A stretch of 64,000 bases of DNA, taken from assembly GCA_045541975.1 (NCBI GenBank), contig JAZQKB010000015.1:62001-126000 (forward strand), written 5' to 3'. The notes below the pieces were generated by a model. The model made no database searches. It saw only the letters and a program-made list of their open reading frames with translations, and had not been told where the DNA came from. The DNA is from SIG452 sp045541975. GTDB taxonomy: Bacteria; Bacillota; Clostridia; UMGS1840. A program made the translations under genes and the position numbers. Positions 16,134 to 27,400 of this stretch are shown here, piece by piece. The stretch's first letter is position 1. Each line of letters begins with the position of its first letter.

Positions 16134-17765
16134 ATGTTAGAAACAATATTTACCACAAAAATGAGTGCAAACAAAAAGAAATTAGAATCCCGATTTCAAA
16201 AGATACGCACAAAAAACGGAAAGCTTTCCAAATGGATTGGTGCTGGTCTGTTTTCCGTGGTGGTTCTGGCGATTCTTGTAATCTCCATATATCTGGCTGT
16301 TTCCTATGCCGGAAAAGGTACTCCTGCAAAGGAACTGTATGCACTAAAAAACACCTCTCTACAGGATGCCAAGTCCATTCACAACATTGTATATACCGCC
16401 GATATTACCCCCTATCAGCTTCATTCTTCGGAGGTACGAACAGACTCCTTTGAAAAGCGACTTGCCATCAAATTTATGGTAGATGACCGCTCTGAGCATC
16501 GGGTTTCGGATGACACTGCTCTTCGGAAGCTTTCGGCAATTCTTCTGTCTCTGGTGCCGGAGGTAGATTCCGTAAGCTGTCTACTCTTTGACCGGTATTC
16601 AGAAGATCTTAACAACTGGGAAACATGCTTTTACAGTACCTATGTTTCCAAATCCGACCTACATTCCCGAAGTGAATTTGAACTATTTACCAAAGATTAT
16701 CTGAACCATGCAACCAAAAGCTTACAGACCTACGAAGAATTTTACCGTAACATTGCCTTAATCAGCTCTCAGCACGAATTAAGTGCCTATGTAAAACAAA
16801 TTTATTCTTTTATCGGAAACGATTATGAAATCGTGCCAAACAGCGGACTGGGTGCGGAATTTCTGGTAGACCGTGAATTTTTGGAATCCCCGGAATGTGC
16901 CGAAATCCGCCGTTTGTTTAATATGAAACCGGAGGAATACTTAGGGCACGCTCTGCAATTAAACAAACATACCATCCGTAATTTCAAAAATAATACCAAT
17001 CAAAAACACCTGGTGCTCTGTGAGAGTACCCCGCAGGAAACGCCCATCATTGCACAGAAAATTATCGAGGAGGAACAGGCAGAGGCAATTCGTTCCCTGA
17101 TAGGAACCCTGATGAAAAAAACAGCCGATCTCTATCTCCCAAATGCAGAAAATCTGACCTATACGCAGGCACTGGCGTTGCAATATCAGGTAAACCAAGG
17201 GCATTATCCCTGGCGATTAGACCCAAAGCAAGTCATTCAAAGCTTTTTATCTGCCCAGGGAGAGCCTGAGCAGAACATCCGTTTTCCGGAGCTTGAAAGT
17301 GATTCTTTGCATTATGTAAACGGTACGATTGAATTAGAAGTCTATCAACCCATTGAGAAAGGAAAACAAGGGATCTGGATTGTGAAAAGTTATCTGAAAA
17401 AAGAACCTCCCGTTCTAAAAGATATCAATTTTTACAGCATTAACCCACAGGACAACACCTTAGGCAACGAACTTATAAAACGGGAGGACGGTTGGTACCA
17501 ATTCCCAACCGAAGCAGGAGCATTTATCAATCTAAAAGGTGGCTCCCCTGCATCTGTAACCGCCTATTTTACCCCCACAGGAACCAATATGGAGCCATAC
17601 AAAAAGCAGGTTGGCTATGCCGAACCGCCTTTCCCGCAAGTTCCCATTTCTATCAGGCTTCGGTTTACACCGGAAGACACAACAGGGCATTTACAGTTTG
17701 TGTGTAAAGGACAGGATGGCTCAACAGTGGAATCAGAATTATTCAATGTATTCATTACAAACTAA
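16134..17765 (+). CDS. Membrane-anchored sensor-like protein (copy 2, divergent ectodomain)
   Basis: 543 aa, ATG behind GAGGTGACCGCA and 10 bases after the previous stop. Residues 1-35 are almost identical to the preceding protein, then a membrane helix (about 36-60) and an unrelated outside domain of about 480 residues. I do not recognise that domain. It has few cysteines, a mixed alpha/beta first half, and a C-terminal stretch (about 430-540) rich in predicted beta strands. The shared anchor suggests it couples to the same M56/BlaI system with a different input. A bidirectional terminator follows. Confidence 0.72.
   Translation: MLETIFTTKMSANKKKLESRFQKIRTKNGKLSKWIGAGLFSVVVLAILVISIYLAVSYAGKGTPAKELYALKNTSLQDAKSIHNIVYTADITPYQLHSSEVRTDSFEKRLAIKFMVDDRSEHRVSDDTALRKLSAILLSLVPEVDSVSCLLFDRYSEDLNNWETCFYSTYVSKSDLHSRSEFELFTKDYLNHATKSLQTYEEFYRNIALISSQHELSAYVKQIYSFIGNDYEIVPNSGLGAEFLVDREFLESPECAEIRRLFNMKPEEYLGHALQLNKHTIRNFKNNTNQKHLVLCESTPQETPIIAQKIIEEEQAEAIRSLIGTLMKKTADLYLPNAENLTYTQALALQYQVNQGHYPWRLDPKQVIQSFLSAQGEPEQNIRFPELESDSLHYVNGTIELEVYQPIEKGKQGIWIVKSYLKKEPPVLKDINFYSINPQDNTLGNELIKREDGWYQFPTEAGAFINLKGGSPASVTAYFTPTGTNMEPYKKQVGYAEPPFPQVPISIRLRFTPEDTTGHLQFVCKGQDGSTVESELFNVFITN
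16149..16240 (+). repeat. Duplicated anchor-coding segment, copy 2
   Basis: Matches 14708-14799 at 89 of 92 bases by direct comparison. Identity stops abruptly at the start of the membrane helix. Confidence 0.9.
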
Positions 17766-17770
17766 GCACA

Positions 17771-17801
17771 AAAAAGGCAACCGATGAACGGTTGCCTTTT
17801 T
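17771..17801. terminator. Bidirectional terminator
   Basis: AAAAAGGCAACCG (17771-17783), loop ATGAA, CGGTTGCCTTTTT (17789-17801), perfect stem, between convergent genes. Confidence 0.9.
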
Positions 17802-17803
17802 TA

Positions 17804-17953
17804 TTATACCACTTGTTTTGCCATAATGATTTCCACGGCTTTGTCGGGATACTTCTCCTTTGCCTGCTTTTTTGCTTTGGCAGGAGTATCGGCATCCACA
17901 ACCAGGCGGTCAATCTTGCCGTCAACCTCGACGACAATTTCATAGGATTTCAA
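17804..17953 (-). CDS. 49-aa conserved-looking small protein of unknown function
   Basis: A short reading frame starting TTG at 17953, with a perfect AAGGAGG (17964-17970) ten bases upstream, ending at a TAA three bases from the terminator stem. The product runs KSYEIVVEVDGKIDRLVVDA, then DTPAKAKKQAKEKYPDKAV, then EIIMAKQVV: beta-beta-helix-beta in outline, charged and cytoplasmic. Codon use resembles the neighbours. Its ribosome site sits within 10 bases of the stop of the upstream Hint protein, so it should be cotranslated with it. Function unknown. A 62-codon frame in the same place lacks a ribosome site and has poor composition. Confidence 0.7.
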   Translation of the reverse strand: MKSYEIVVEVDGKIDRLVVDADTPAKAKKQAKEKYPDKAVEIIMAKQVV

Positions 17954-17974
17954 AAGGGTTACGCCTCCTTGATG

Positions 17975-20900
17975 CTATTTTACATACAGGTCAATCAGGC
18001 TGACAATGTAATCCCAGGTGAAAATTCCTTTTTCTACGGGGATTTTTAAGTACGCGCCATTAAAGCTGATAAACTGTTCGTAGGTTACCAGGTCTTTAAA
18101 GTCTGCGTAAGTATATAAACCGTAGGTTTCCACATCCTTTTGGAATTTTTGGGTATCGTAACGGAGCTTTTCGCCCATTTCAATCCAGTTATAGAAATCA
18201 TCCGGAGGTGCAACAGTCAGCATACCTTCTGCCAGTGCATTGGCATTTCCTGCAGAGGTTAAAGAATATGCAACGGTGGTTTCATAGGTTGTTTCGGTTG
18301 CAGTTAAGGTTACCAGGCTGTAGCCGTCGGCATCCATTTTCACAAACTGATGACCTACGTATTCTCCCATATTGTCTACGGTTAAGTAAACATATTTGTT
18401 CAGGTCATAATCAAACACACCGTGATCACCGATGATTCTTAAGGTGGTGCCATCGGAGAAGGTTAAGTTTGCAACCGGATAGGTATCTTCTCCGTGATTT
18501 ACAAGCAGTGCAAGATTGGTTTCTTCCACTTCGCCGGTGAAGAAGTTGTAGGATAGAACGGTGTCATCCATGGTAATGTCAGAAATTGCTTTTTTGCTGC
18601 CGTTTGCCAGGGTAATCAAGGTGTCGGCAGTAAAGCAGCTGCTACCACCTGTAGCCGCCGTCAGCGTACCTGCACAGAATTTGTTGTAATCATATTCATT
18701 ATCCTGGTCTTCTGCTACACTCCAGGTATGGGAGAAGGACAGGCTCTTACCATTTTTATCGGTAAACACATAAGACACAGGAACCGTTCTTGCAGTGTTT
18801 CCAGTATTTACCAGACCGCTGGAGCTTGATGCCACAAAATAGAGCTTGTTGGTGCCGTTATTATCTACCACAACGGGCATTGCATACACTTTTTTACTGG
18901 AGTGTACCTGTCCGCCGGTTACGGTTAAGGTGAAGTCTTCATTTTCGGGAGTATAGGTCCAAACGGTATTGGTGCCGTTTTGCTGACCGAGAGTGGTGGG
19001 CGTGTAATCGGAGAGCAGAATGGTCTTATACTGGCTTTCTGCTACACTCCAATAAGTGATTTCTACGCCTTCCAAGGCAGGAGCCGCACCGTGCCAGGTG
19101 CCACCCTTGGAGGATGCCACACAAAGACCAGCTTCCCAGTTAGAAGCCGCCAGAACAGGAGCATTTTTGTCGGATTCGGTGCCGCTGACATAGAAGGGAT
19201 AGGTATAGGTTACGGTTTTATCAACCGCTTCCCCGTTTTCATCATAGAAGATGTTATCGGTGACATTTAACTCATACATATGAGTACCCACGGTTACGGG
19301 AATTGTCTGGGTAGTATCCACAGTTTCGCCGTTTTGGGTTACGGTGTAGGATAAGTCTTTGCCGTATTTTGTAAGAGTCAGTTTGGAGAAATCGAAGCTA
19401 TAGGCACCCTTATCTAAATTTACGGTCAGACGGTTAATCCAACCGGTTTCATTAATATATTCGTGGGTTAACACTTTATTTTCATCAGTTTCGGAATACA
19501 CCGCAGTTGCCAAAATGTTACCGTTTGCGGTGGATTCATAGGTGGGATAGGTTGCCACTTCAGGGTCAGTTCCGTTAGCATTGGTATAGGAATATACCTT
19601 CACGGAGGTCAGATCCAGATTCTGATAGGGTACACTGTCTTTATTCACACGGTTATCGTAAATTACCGGGTCATTCAGTTTGGCGCCCATATCCTCTACC
19701 ATATAGATAAAGCCCAAGTTCAGAGAATCACGGGTAATGCCGTCTTTATAAGTAATGGGATGGATATATTCTTCCTGGCTTAACACATGGTTTACCATAG
19801 ACTGTGCTTCTGCCGGAACATATACCTTATATTCTTCGTTTGCCCATGCATACTGAATCAGTTTGCCTTCTAAGGTGATGGGAGTAGCATTACCTTCGGA
19901 ATCTGCCACGGTAAATAAGCTAATGCCCATCAACGTCTGGGTAGTATCGTGAACAGTTGCCTGGATTGGCTCCTGAATCAAGGTAACATCCCGTAAGGTC
20001 AGGCTGTTTGCCGCATTCAGATGAATATTGGCTGCTGCACCGCCGTATACAGTGGTGTTATCTAAAACAGTATCTCCTGCAGTGACATACAAAGCTGCAC
20101 GACCACCGGAAATGTAGGAATTGGAAATGGTACAGTCACCGGTTACCATTACTGCACTTCTGATATTGTAGTAACGGGTTTTGGTGCCGTCAATCTGAGG
20201 CTCGGTGGGGTCATCGTATTTGTTGGATTCGTATAAAATGGGATAGGGGAAATTGGGTGCGATAATCCGCACGTTATCCAGGTTTCCGTTATTTACAGTC
20301 ATAAAGGCATAGCCACGGTCTAATGCTGCCTGGTCGGAGGTAGCAGTCATGGAGAAGCCGTTACCGTAAATGGTATGACCGCCGGATACCACCTGCTGAC
20401 CTAAGCCCACATTATTTAATAAAACAATGTCTCGGTCAGTAGCACTCATAGCAGCGGTGGTGTTGTATGCATCTACAACTTCTAAAAGAAGCTGGGTAGG
20501 TTTGGTATCTTCCAAATCATCAGAAATTACAAGCTTCACAATACCGGTTCCGGTAAAGGACACGGTTCTTGCGGTCCAGTCGGTGCCTTCGCTGATGGTA
20601 GCAGACACACCGGTACCGTCAATAGGCTCTGCACTAACACTTACGTTGCCGATTTCCACATTGTCTGCAGCAGCAAACAGTTTGCCAAGTGCAACGCTAT
20701 TCTGATTTCCCACACGGTAAAGGTATGTATCGGTATTTTCAAATACTGTCACAAATTTTTCAGTGAGAATGGGATCGTGACTGATCGTTGCTGCCGGAAT
20801 TAAGGGACAGATGGTATCAGTATCCACCCAGCAGAACACTTTGAGATAGTCGGTATCTCCCACGGTAATATCAGCGGTGGTAACGGTTAACAAATCTCCC

Positions 20901-21175
20901 GTCATACCGCCATGAAATGCCATGGGTTCCATTTTTAAAAGCTTTCCGCCTTCTTCATAATGTCCAACCAGAACAAAAACAGTTCCTTCCCTTGGAACTT
21001 CGGCAGATGCTTTGGCGTAAACAGTGTCTACGCCTAATAAGGTGTCTGTCACCTGGTCGGTTTCGGCATTGTAAAACACGATGCCCTGGTCATTGGCACG
21101 AACGCTCAGTACCAGTGATGAAACCAGCATGGTAACAATTGCAACAGCAAGAATGAAACTCACAATTTTTTTCAA
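17975..21175 (-). CDS. Exported mosaic protein with C-terminal Hint domain (1,066 aa)
   Basis: Signal peptide (residues 1-27, ending SVRA). A domain of about 100 residues (VFYNAETDQVTDTLLGVDTV ... LKVFCWVD) is shared with the two other large proteins. Residues about 140-690 form a module (YLYRVGN, IVLLNN, IYGNGFSMT, IRSAVMVTGDCTISNSYI) with the look of a right-handed beta helix, also present in the 3,159-aa protein. Residues 847-990 are a Hint domain beginning CFTADTLITLANG, with IIGDHGVFDYD (block B His) and AYSLTSAGNANALAEGML. The last 75 residues (YDTQ ... DVETYGLYTYADF ... VTYEQF) match the tail of the larger protein. No LPXTG or SLH motif. Probably surface-located or secreted; ligand unknown. 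Confidence 0.85.
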   Translation of the reverse strand: MKKIVSFILAVAIVTMLVSSLVLSVRANDQGIVFYNAETDQVTDTLLGVDTVYAKASAEVPREGTVFVLVGHYEEGGKLLKMEPMAFHGGMTGDLLTVTTADITVGDTDYLKVFCWVDTDTICPLIPAATISHDPILTEKFVTVFENTDTYLYRVGNQNSVALGKLFAAADNVEIGNVSVSAEPIDGTGVSATISEGTDWTARTVSFTGTGIVKLVISDDLEDTKPTQLLLEVVDAYNTTAAMSATDRDIVLLNNVGLGQQVVSGGHTIYGNGFSMTATSDQAALDRGYAFMTVNNGNLDNVRIIAPNFPYPILYESNKYDDPTEPQIDGTKTRYYNIRSAVMVTGDCTISNSYISGGRAALYVTAGDTVLDNTTVYGGAAANIHLNAANSLTLRDVTLIQEPIQATVHDTTQTLMGISLFTVADSEGNATPITLEGKLIQYAWANEEYKVYVPAEAQSMVNHVLSQEEYIHPITYKDGITRDSLNLGFIYMVEDMGAKLNDPVIYDNRVNKDSVPYQNLDLTSVKVYSYTNANGTDPEVATYPTYESTANGNILATAVYSETDENKVLTHEYINETGWINRLTVNLDKGAYSFDFSKLTLTKYGKDLSYTVTQNGETVDTTQTIPVTVGTHMYELNVTDNIFYDENGEAVDKTVTYTYPFYVSGTESDKNAPVLAASNWEAGLCVASSKGGTWHGAAPALEGVEITYWSVAESQYKTILLSDYTPTTLGQQNGTNTVWTYTPENEDFTLTVTGGQVHSSKKVYAMPVVVDNNGTNKLYFVASSSSGLVNTGNTARTVPVSYVFTDKNGKSLSFSHTWSVAEDQDNEYDYNKFCAGTLTAATGGSSCFTADTLITLANGSKKAISDITMDDTVLSYNFFTGEVEETNLALLVNHGEDTYPVANLTFSDGTTLRIIGDHGVFDYDLNKYVYLTVDNMGEYVGHQFVKMDADGYSLVTLTATETTYETTVAYSLTSAGNANALAEGMLTVAPPDDFYNWIEMGEKLRYDTQKFQKDVETYGLYTYADFKDLVTYEQFISFNGAYLKIPVEKGIFTWDYIVSLIDLYVK
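18206..18637 (-). other. Hint (hedgehog/intein-type) domain coding segment 1
   Basis: Starts at the TGC for Cys847. Block A is CFTADTLITL and the block-B His is in IIGDHGVF. The block-F/G region reads YSLTSAGNANALAEGML, with Asn where His is usual, followed by TVAP instead of a terminal His-Asn. It is predicted to lack C-terminal cleavage. Confidence 0.75.
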
Positions 21176-21262
21176 TACGGCACGTCCTTTCCAAATTTTT
21201 TTAGAAAAAATAGTTCTCTCTAATGTCAGAAAATAATCTTCTTTATACAGTCGGTCAATTCT

Positions 21263-21292
21263 ACTGTATCATAACAAGAGGACATTTGTCAA
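21263..21292 (-). promoter_or_regulatory. Promoter candidate for the 1,066-aa Hint protein
   Basis: Minus strand: TTGACA (21287-21292), 18 bases, TACAGT (21263-21268). The leader to the start codon is about 80 bases. Confidence 0.5.
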
Positions 21293-21324
21293 GATTTTTT
21301 GATGATTTTCAGCAAATATTCGGT

Positions 21325-21350
21325 GTAGGGAACGACCTATGTGTCGTTCC
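21325..21350 (+). repeat. Short intergenic repeat TGTAGGGAAYGACCT, copy 1
   Basis: GTAGGGAACGACCTATGTG followed by TCGTTCC, containing the palindrome GGAACGAC-N6-GTCGTTCC. An inverted relative lies at 34,899-34,926. No reading frame crosses it. Confidence 0.5.
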
Positions 21351-21384
21351 ATTTTTGTGGTGATGCCAACCTAAAAAAGATAGC

Positions 21385-21418
21385 AAAAAGCCCCGCAGGA
21401 AAACCTGCAGGGCTTTTT
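21385..21418 (-). terminator. Terminator of the 3,159-aa protein gene
   Basis: AAAAAGCCCCGCAGG (21385-21399), AAAA loop, CCTGCAGGGCTTTTT (21404-21418), one mismatch. It directly follows the stop at 21436. Confidence 0.9.
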
Positions 21419-21435
21419 TAGAATTAGGTTTTGGA

Positions 21436-24400
21436 TTAGTTCATATGGAGTTCTAGCAGGAAGATGATTTCATCGAAAGTAATAAATCCTTTTCCTACAG
21501 AAACCTTAAAGATGGGAAGATTCAGACCCATAAATTGTTCATAGGTAACATAATCTTCAAAATCTTCATAAGTGTATAAGCCGTAGGTTTCGATGTCTGC
21601 CTGCATAGCAGCTTCATCATACTTCATATCTTCACCAACTGCGAAAGGCATTAAGTAGTTTTCACTGCCTTCCACCTGTCCGGGAGTTAATGCCAACATA
21701 CCCTCTACAATACAGTTATGATGTTCTGCAGTCAGAACAGACCAGCTTTCGGTGTACTGTTCTTCAATGTTGTAATCAACCAATTTAGCCGTTTCGTTGC
21801 CGTTTTCGGTGTAAACCACGAAGGTATGTCCAATATAATCTGCAACATTGGTGTCACTGAGCATTACGAAACGTTTTGCATCCACATCGTAGAAAGCGTG
21901 TCCTCCGATGGTGTTTACTTTGCTTCCATTATCGAAGTATACAGTTGTTACTAAGTAATTATCGTAACCATGGTTGTCAATAATTACTGCGGGTCTAGCA
22001 GTATATTCACCGCTTACGAAGTCCCAAACAAGCAACTGATCAGCATAGGTCAATTCGTCAACCCGTTTCTGGCCACCATCTGCTAAAGTGATTAACGTAT
22101 CGGGGGTGAAACAGGTTCCGCTACTGGAGGCTTCAATCGTAACATTGGAAGCAGGCATGGTAAAGGTATAAGTACCAGCTGCGCTCTGAGACAATATGGT
22201 ATTATTTGAAGCATCCTTAACGGTCAGCGTTTTGTTGTTATTCTGTGAGAAGGAAACGGTAACGCTAACAGTCTCATTATAATAAGCTGTAGTTTTATCT
22301 ACGGTAACAGTTGCGTTGTTCTGCTTGGAAATAGTAATAGTATACGAAATATGTGTCCACTGTGCATATAAGGTGATATTTGCAGTGGGGGTATACGGAC
22401 TTTCTATCTTAGTTCCTCCGGATGCTGCGGTGTACCAGCCATCAAAGGTGTAACCGGTTCTGTCATTCGGTGTGGGTAAGGTTAATGCAGTTCCCAGATA
22501 GGTCTGAGAGGTGGTACCGCAAGAACCGCCGTTGGTGGTTGCATCATAAGTTACCACAACAGGATCTTTCCACTGTGCATATAAAGTGATATTTGCGGTG
22601 GGAGTATAAGTATTGCCACCGATACCAATCTTAGTACCGCCGGATGCCGCAGTGTACCAACCGTTGAAGGCATAACCGTCACGGGTGGGTGTGGGCAAGG
22701 TTAACGTTGTGCCTTGGTAAGATGCACTTGCCGGGGTAACAGATCCGCCGTTTGCATTGTAGGTTACGGTATATACCGGTGACCACTGTGCATACAGGGT
22801 AATATCGCCGGTTGCCTGATAGGATGCACCTGCAGCACCAATCTTATTGCCACCCTCTGCTGCATCATACCAACCGGTGAACCAGTAACCGTCACGGGTA
22901 GGTGTGGGTAAGGTTAATGCAGTTCCGGTGTAGTTGTCAGAGGTTCTGTCGCAAGAACCGCCGTTTGCATCATAGAGTACGGTGCTGGGTTTGCCCCACT
23001 GTGCATATAAGGTGATATCTGCAGAGGGAGTGTAGGAATCGCCTGCGCCACCTACTCTGGTACCGCCGTTTGCTGCAGTATACCAACCGGTAAACATGTA
23101 GCTTCCGCGTTTGGGTGTGGGCAGGGTGACAGAAGTGCTTACAGAGGTTGCATATGCGGTGGTCTGTGTGCAGGTACCTTCGTTTGCATCAAAGATTACA
23201 GTCGCTTTGATGGTGGTGCCAAAGGTTCCGGTGGGAACAGAACCATTTTCGCAATTTGCAAAGGTTACAGCGCCGGATTTAATTTCCACACCGTTGTTAC
23301 CGATGAAGGTATAGTTGGAAATTACCCAGGTGGTAGTAGTAGCACTGGTGGTACCGCCGTTTACATAGTAAAGAGTGTTGCCACTTGTGTTCAGCGTACC
23401 AGTATAGGTAGAACCGCCGCTTACTGCTCTTGCGGTGGTATCAACATTGATCACGCCGCCGTCAATTAATTTTACTTCAATCAGAACGTGGTTTGCACTG
23501 GTGTAACCGGTAATGGTTGCACTTGCAATCTTGTTAAAGTCGTTATCGCCGTCAAATCTTAAGTATGCGTCCTGACCGTTATAGTCATAAATTTTTAAGC
23601 CTGCCAGGAAGGGTAAGTACTGGGTCTGACCGCCTGCAAAGATGCTCTTTTTCGCATAACCCATAACCTGCTTGGAGGTATCATAGTCAAAGTAAGCATC
23701 AGGAATGCTGTTATCTTTTAAGGAAACGGTAATGGTTACATTCCAGCTATACTCTTTGGTATCGGAAACGGTAACACCGTCTTTATCGTAGAATACCGTG
23801 TCGGTTACGGTGTAGGTTACGGTATAATTTCCTGCATTGGATAAGGAAACTTTTCCGTTGGTTACAGCAACCGCATTGCCGTTTTCGTCATGACAGGTGA
23901 TGCCCATGCCAAGATCCTGACCGGTATACTTAGTGATATTTACCATAGTGGAAAGATCAAATTCTTTGGTATCGCCGGAGGGGAACATTACATTGACAAC
24001 TTTATTCAGCTTGCTTTCCACATAGCAGAATTCGTCTCCACCTTCATCCGGTACCTTCTGTCCGCCTAAGTCGTCGGTGAAGTTAAACTGCGGTTCGTAC
24101 CAGCTATTTTCGGTAGACTTGTCTGCATTTTGATAATCGGAATAAATCTGATCTGCAGTTGCATTTTTCAGAGAATATGCATTACCGCTGACACCCGAAA
24201 TAGAAACAGTACCAAAGTCGTAAGGTAATCCGGTATTGTTGGTAATAGGCGCATCATAGGTGTTCATATAAATCAGAGTTAAGTTGGATGCGGTTTTACC
24301 GTTTACAGTATGATTAAAGTCTTCTGCTCTTACTGCTGCATCAATAATCTTTTGTGCTGCTTCGTCAGACACTGCATTCTTATCGTCTGCAGTTACCCAG

Positions 24401-27400
24401 TTATACTGTTTTAATTCGCCGTTTAAGACAATAGCAGGGTTATCGTTGGTTTCAGGACCAACTATGATACCTGCACCCATCATAACCTTGGTAGTATCAA
24501 CAACGGTGGAGTTGGTCTGATACTGAATGGTAGTTAAATTATCCAAGGTTACAGTATGACTGCTGTTACTCTGAATCTGCATATTTGCTACCACACCGTT
24601 TTCCAAAACGGTATCTTTTACGGTTACATCACCGGTGTTTACAAAGATGTTGTTTCTGCCACCGTAGATGTAACAGTTGGAGATGGTAGCATTGCCGGAT
24701 GCTGCCACTGCAGACAACTGATAGTAGTATCTGATTTTAGTAGTATCCGAAGTATCTGTTTCGGAAGGACCGGAGGTTACAGCCTGACCGATGGAAGCAC
24801 TGCTGTAATACAGATATGCATTGGGATAAATGGGTGCCACAATTCTTACGTTATCTAACGTACCGTTTTCGGATACAGTTACAACACCCTGTTTCAGACC
24901 GTTTTTCAGATAACGTCCATCACCGGAATAGGTCATGGTGAAGCCGTTTCCGTAGAAGGTGTAATCACCGGATACGTTTAAGGTGCTAACACCGCAGTTA
25001 TTCAAAAGAACAATGTTGCCGGAAGTTGCGTGAGTTGCACCGATTGCATTGGTTGCATCCACAACTTCTAAGTATAATTCGGTGGGGATACAGTAATCGT
25101 TATCGGTAACAGTTACTTTTACCACACCGGTTCCGGTGAACGTGATGTTCTGGGTAGAAGCATCGTAGCTTCCGCCTGCTGCACTACCGTCAACTGCTTC
25201 CACAGTAACAGCCACAGTACCGATTTCGGCATCTGCTTTCGCTTTGAATAAACTGCTGAATGCAACAGTATTCTTATTACCTACACGGTAGAGATAGGAT
25301 TCTGTATTCGGGAATACTAAATCAAATTTTTCTACCGGCTGTAAGTCTACCACTGTCACAGTAATCGTGGTGGGAGTACAGAAGTAGTAGTCGGTAATGG
25401 TGATGGTTGCTGCACCCAAACCTTCAAAAGCTAAAGTACCCTGTGTCCAGTCGGTAGCGTTTGCTTCGTAGGTTGCAGTAACCGTGCTGGTTTCATCTGT
25501 AGGAGATACCATTACCTGAACATTTGCACCAACAATTTCAACTTCATCCTGTGCAGCTGCTTCAAACAAGTCGCCAATGGTTACTGTGGTGCCGGTAATA
25601 TAGGTTTCTTTTGCGATAGATTTGAATTTTTCAACAGAATTTGCTTCTACTCTGTCTAAAATGGTGATGCCTTCAAAATAAGTTTTTCCGTCGTTATAAA
25701 TGGGAACGTTTTTCACGCCCCAGCCGGAGCCTTGAAATAACTGATTGAAAGGCAGGTAAATGTGCTGTTTGTCTTCTTTTAAGTCGGGCTTGCCGTCACC
25801 ATTTTCGTCGATGCTTTCTTCATAGCCTGCATCTTCATGGTTCCAAACTGCACCGTCTACAAAATGGTAACAGGTTGCATTTTCGGTAGCATGAGTACCG
25901 TTTACTACCACATAGTTCTTACGACCGGTAGTGGGAATTGCGGTGGTTACACCGTCCACAGTAACGGTCATATTCGCTACATCCACACTGTCTACTTCAT
26001 CCAGTCTGGAGAACTGATGGTCGTGAGTGTAGGATGCGATGGAATTTACAACCATTTCACAGTAGTAATAATTGTTCCAATCACCAAAGTGAACGGTACA
26101 ATTTTTTGCGGTGATGCCGGTCATGTCAGGAACGGTATAGCCGTTTTCGTCGGTAGTGTTTGCCTGAACCGTACCGATCATCATACCTGCATAACGGTAC
26201 CAGTAGTACTGGTAGTTACCGCAAACGTCATTAAATACGTCCAGCTGTGCAGCAACGTGGCAGTTTTCAAAAGATACGCCACATTTGCTGTCGGGATAGT
26301 ATCTACCCATAATACCTGCGCAGGCAACGTCATAGCTGCCCCACAGCGCAGAGATTTTGTTGGTGTTATCTACGGTGATATTTCTAAAGATAATGGGAGT
26401 ATTTTCAATGTCAGTTTTTTCTCTGGAATACCAGCCGCCGCTACCAACGATACCGCCGTTACCAATGTTGTAAACACGGGGATTACAGTTGGTAATTGCG
26501 ATGTTTTCAAAAATAGCGCTTCTGCCTTCCCAGCTTTCCGCATAAGTAGCGATCACACCGGTAGTGGTGATTTCACCGTCGGATTTGAAGTTATCCACAG
26601 TTAAGTTTTTAATGGTTGCACCATAAACTTTACCAAAGATACCCATACCGTCACGGTAATACTGTTCTTCGGGGGTATACCATTCGTGGTCACCTTTCAT
26701 TTCCCAGGTGTTCTGGTAAATGTTTTTAATCGTGTGACCGTTCCCGTCGAAGGTACCCATGAAAGGCTTCATTCCACTGGTGATAGCGGTATTGGTTCTT
26801 TCGTAGGTATATTCGGAGTTATAATAACCAACGGGATAGAAAATTTTATTGGGATCATTTGCTTCTTCGCCGTCGGCAAAGTTGATATCGGAAATCAGCT
26901 TAAAATATTTCCCGTCAAAGGAATCCTGAGTGCGTCCTTCCATACCGCCAACAACGGCACTTAAATATGCCATCTGGTCTGCATTGGCAATGATATAAGG
27001 ATCACTTTCCGTACCGGTACCACCGGAAAATCCGGTAGCGATGTTACCTTCCCATCCCTGCTCGGTTTCTGCAACCACAGTGATTTCGGAGAAGGTTGCC
27101 AGTGCAACTGCAAGAGTACCGTCTGCCGGATCATAGGTGAACTGGTTATGAGCAACTAAATCTTCTTTGGTTGCCACTTCTTCCATTTTAACGGTTTCGC
27201 CGTCTTCCACATGGTATAAGCTTAAGTTCCCTTTGTTGTAACCGGGTTCGATTGCTTCGTTTACGGTAACAATAATGGGCGTGGTGTTATAATCGGAAAC
27301 GCCTTCCACGTGAACGTCCATTGCAGACAAACTTTCATGTTCGCCTGCTTCTACACCGCTTTTAGAATCTTCCAAAACGGAGGTAGAAAGAGCCAAGGCA

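Noticed and set aside
17755..17943. 62-codon minus-strand frame after the Hint gene
   Set aside because: No ribosome site and odd composition; the overlapping 49-aa frame in another phase has AAGGAGG and a sensible protein sequence.
25837..26604. 255-codon plus-strand frame inside the 3,159-aa gene
   Set aside because: Antisense shadow of a coding region; no ribosome site; the minus-strand protein is clearly real.
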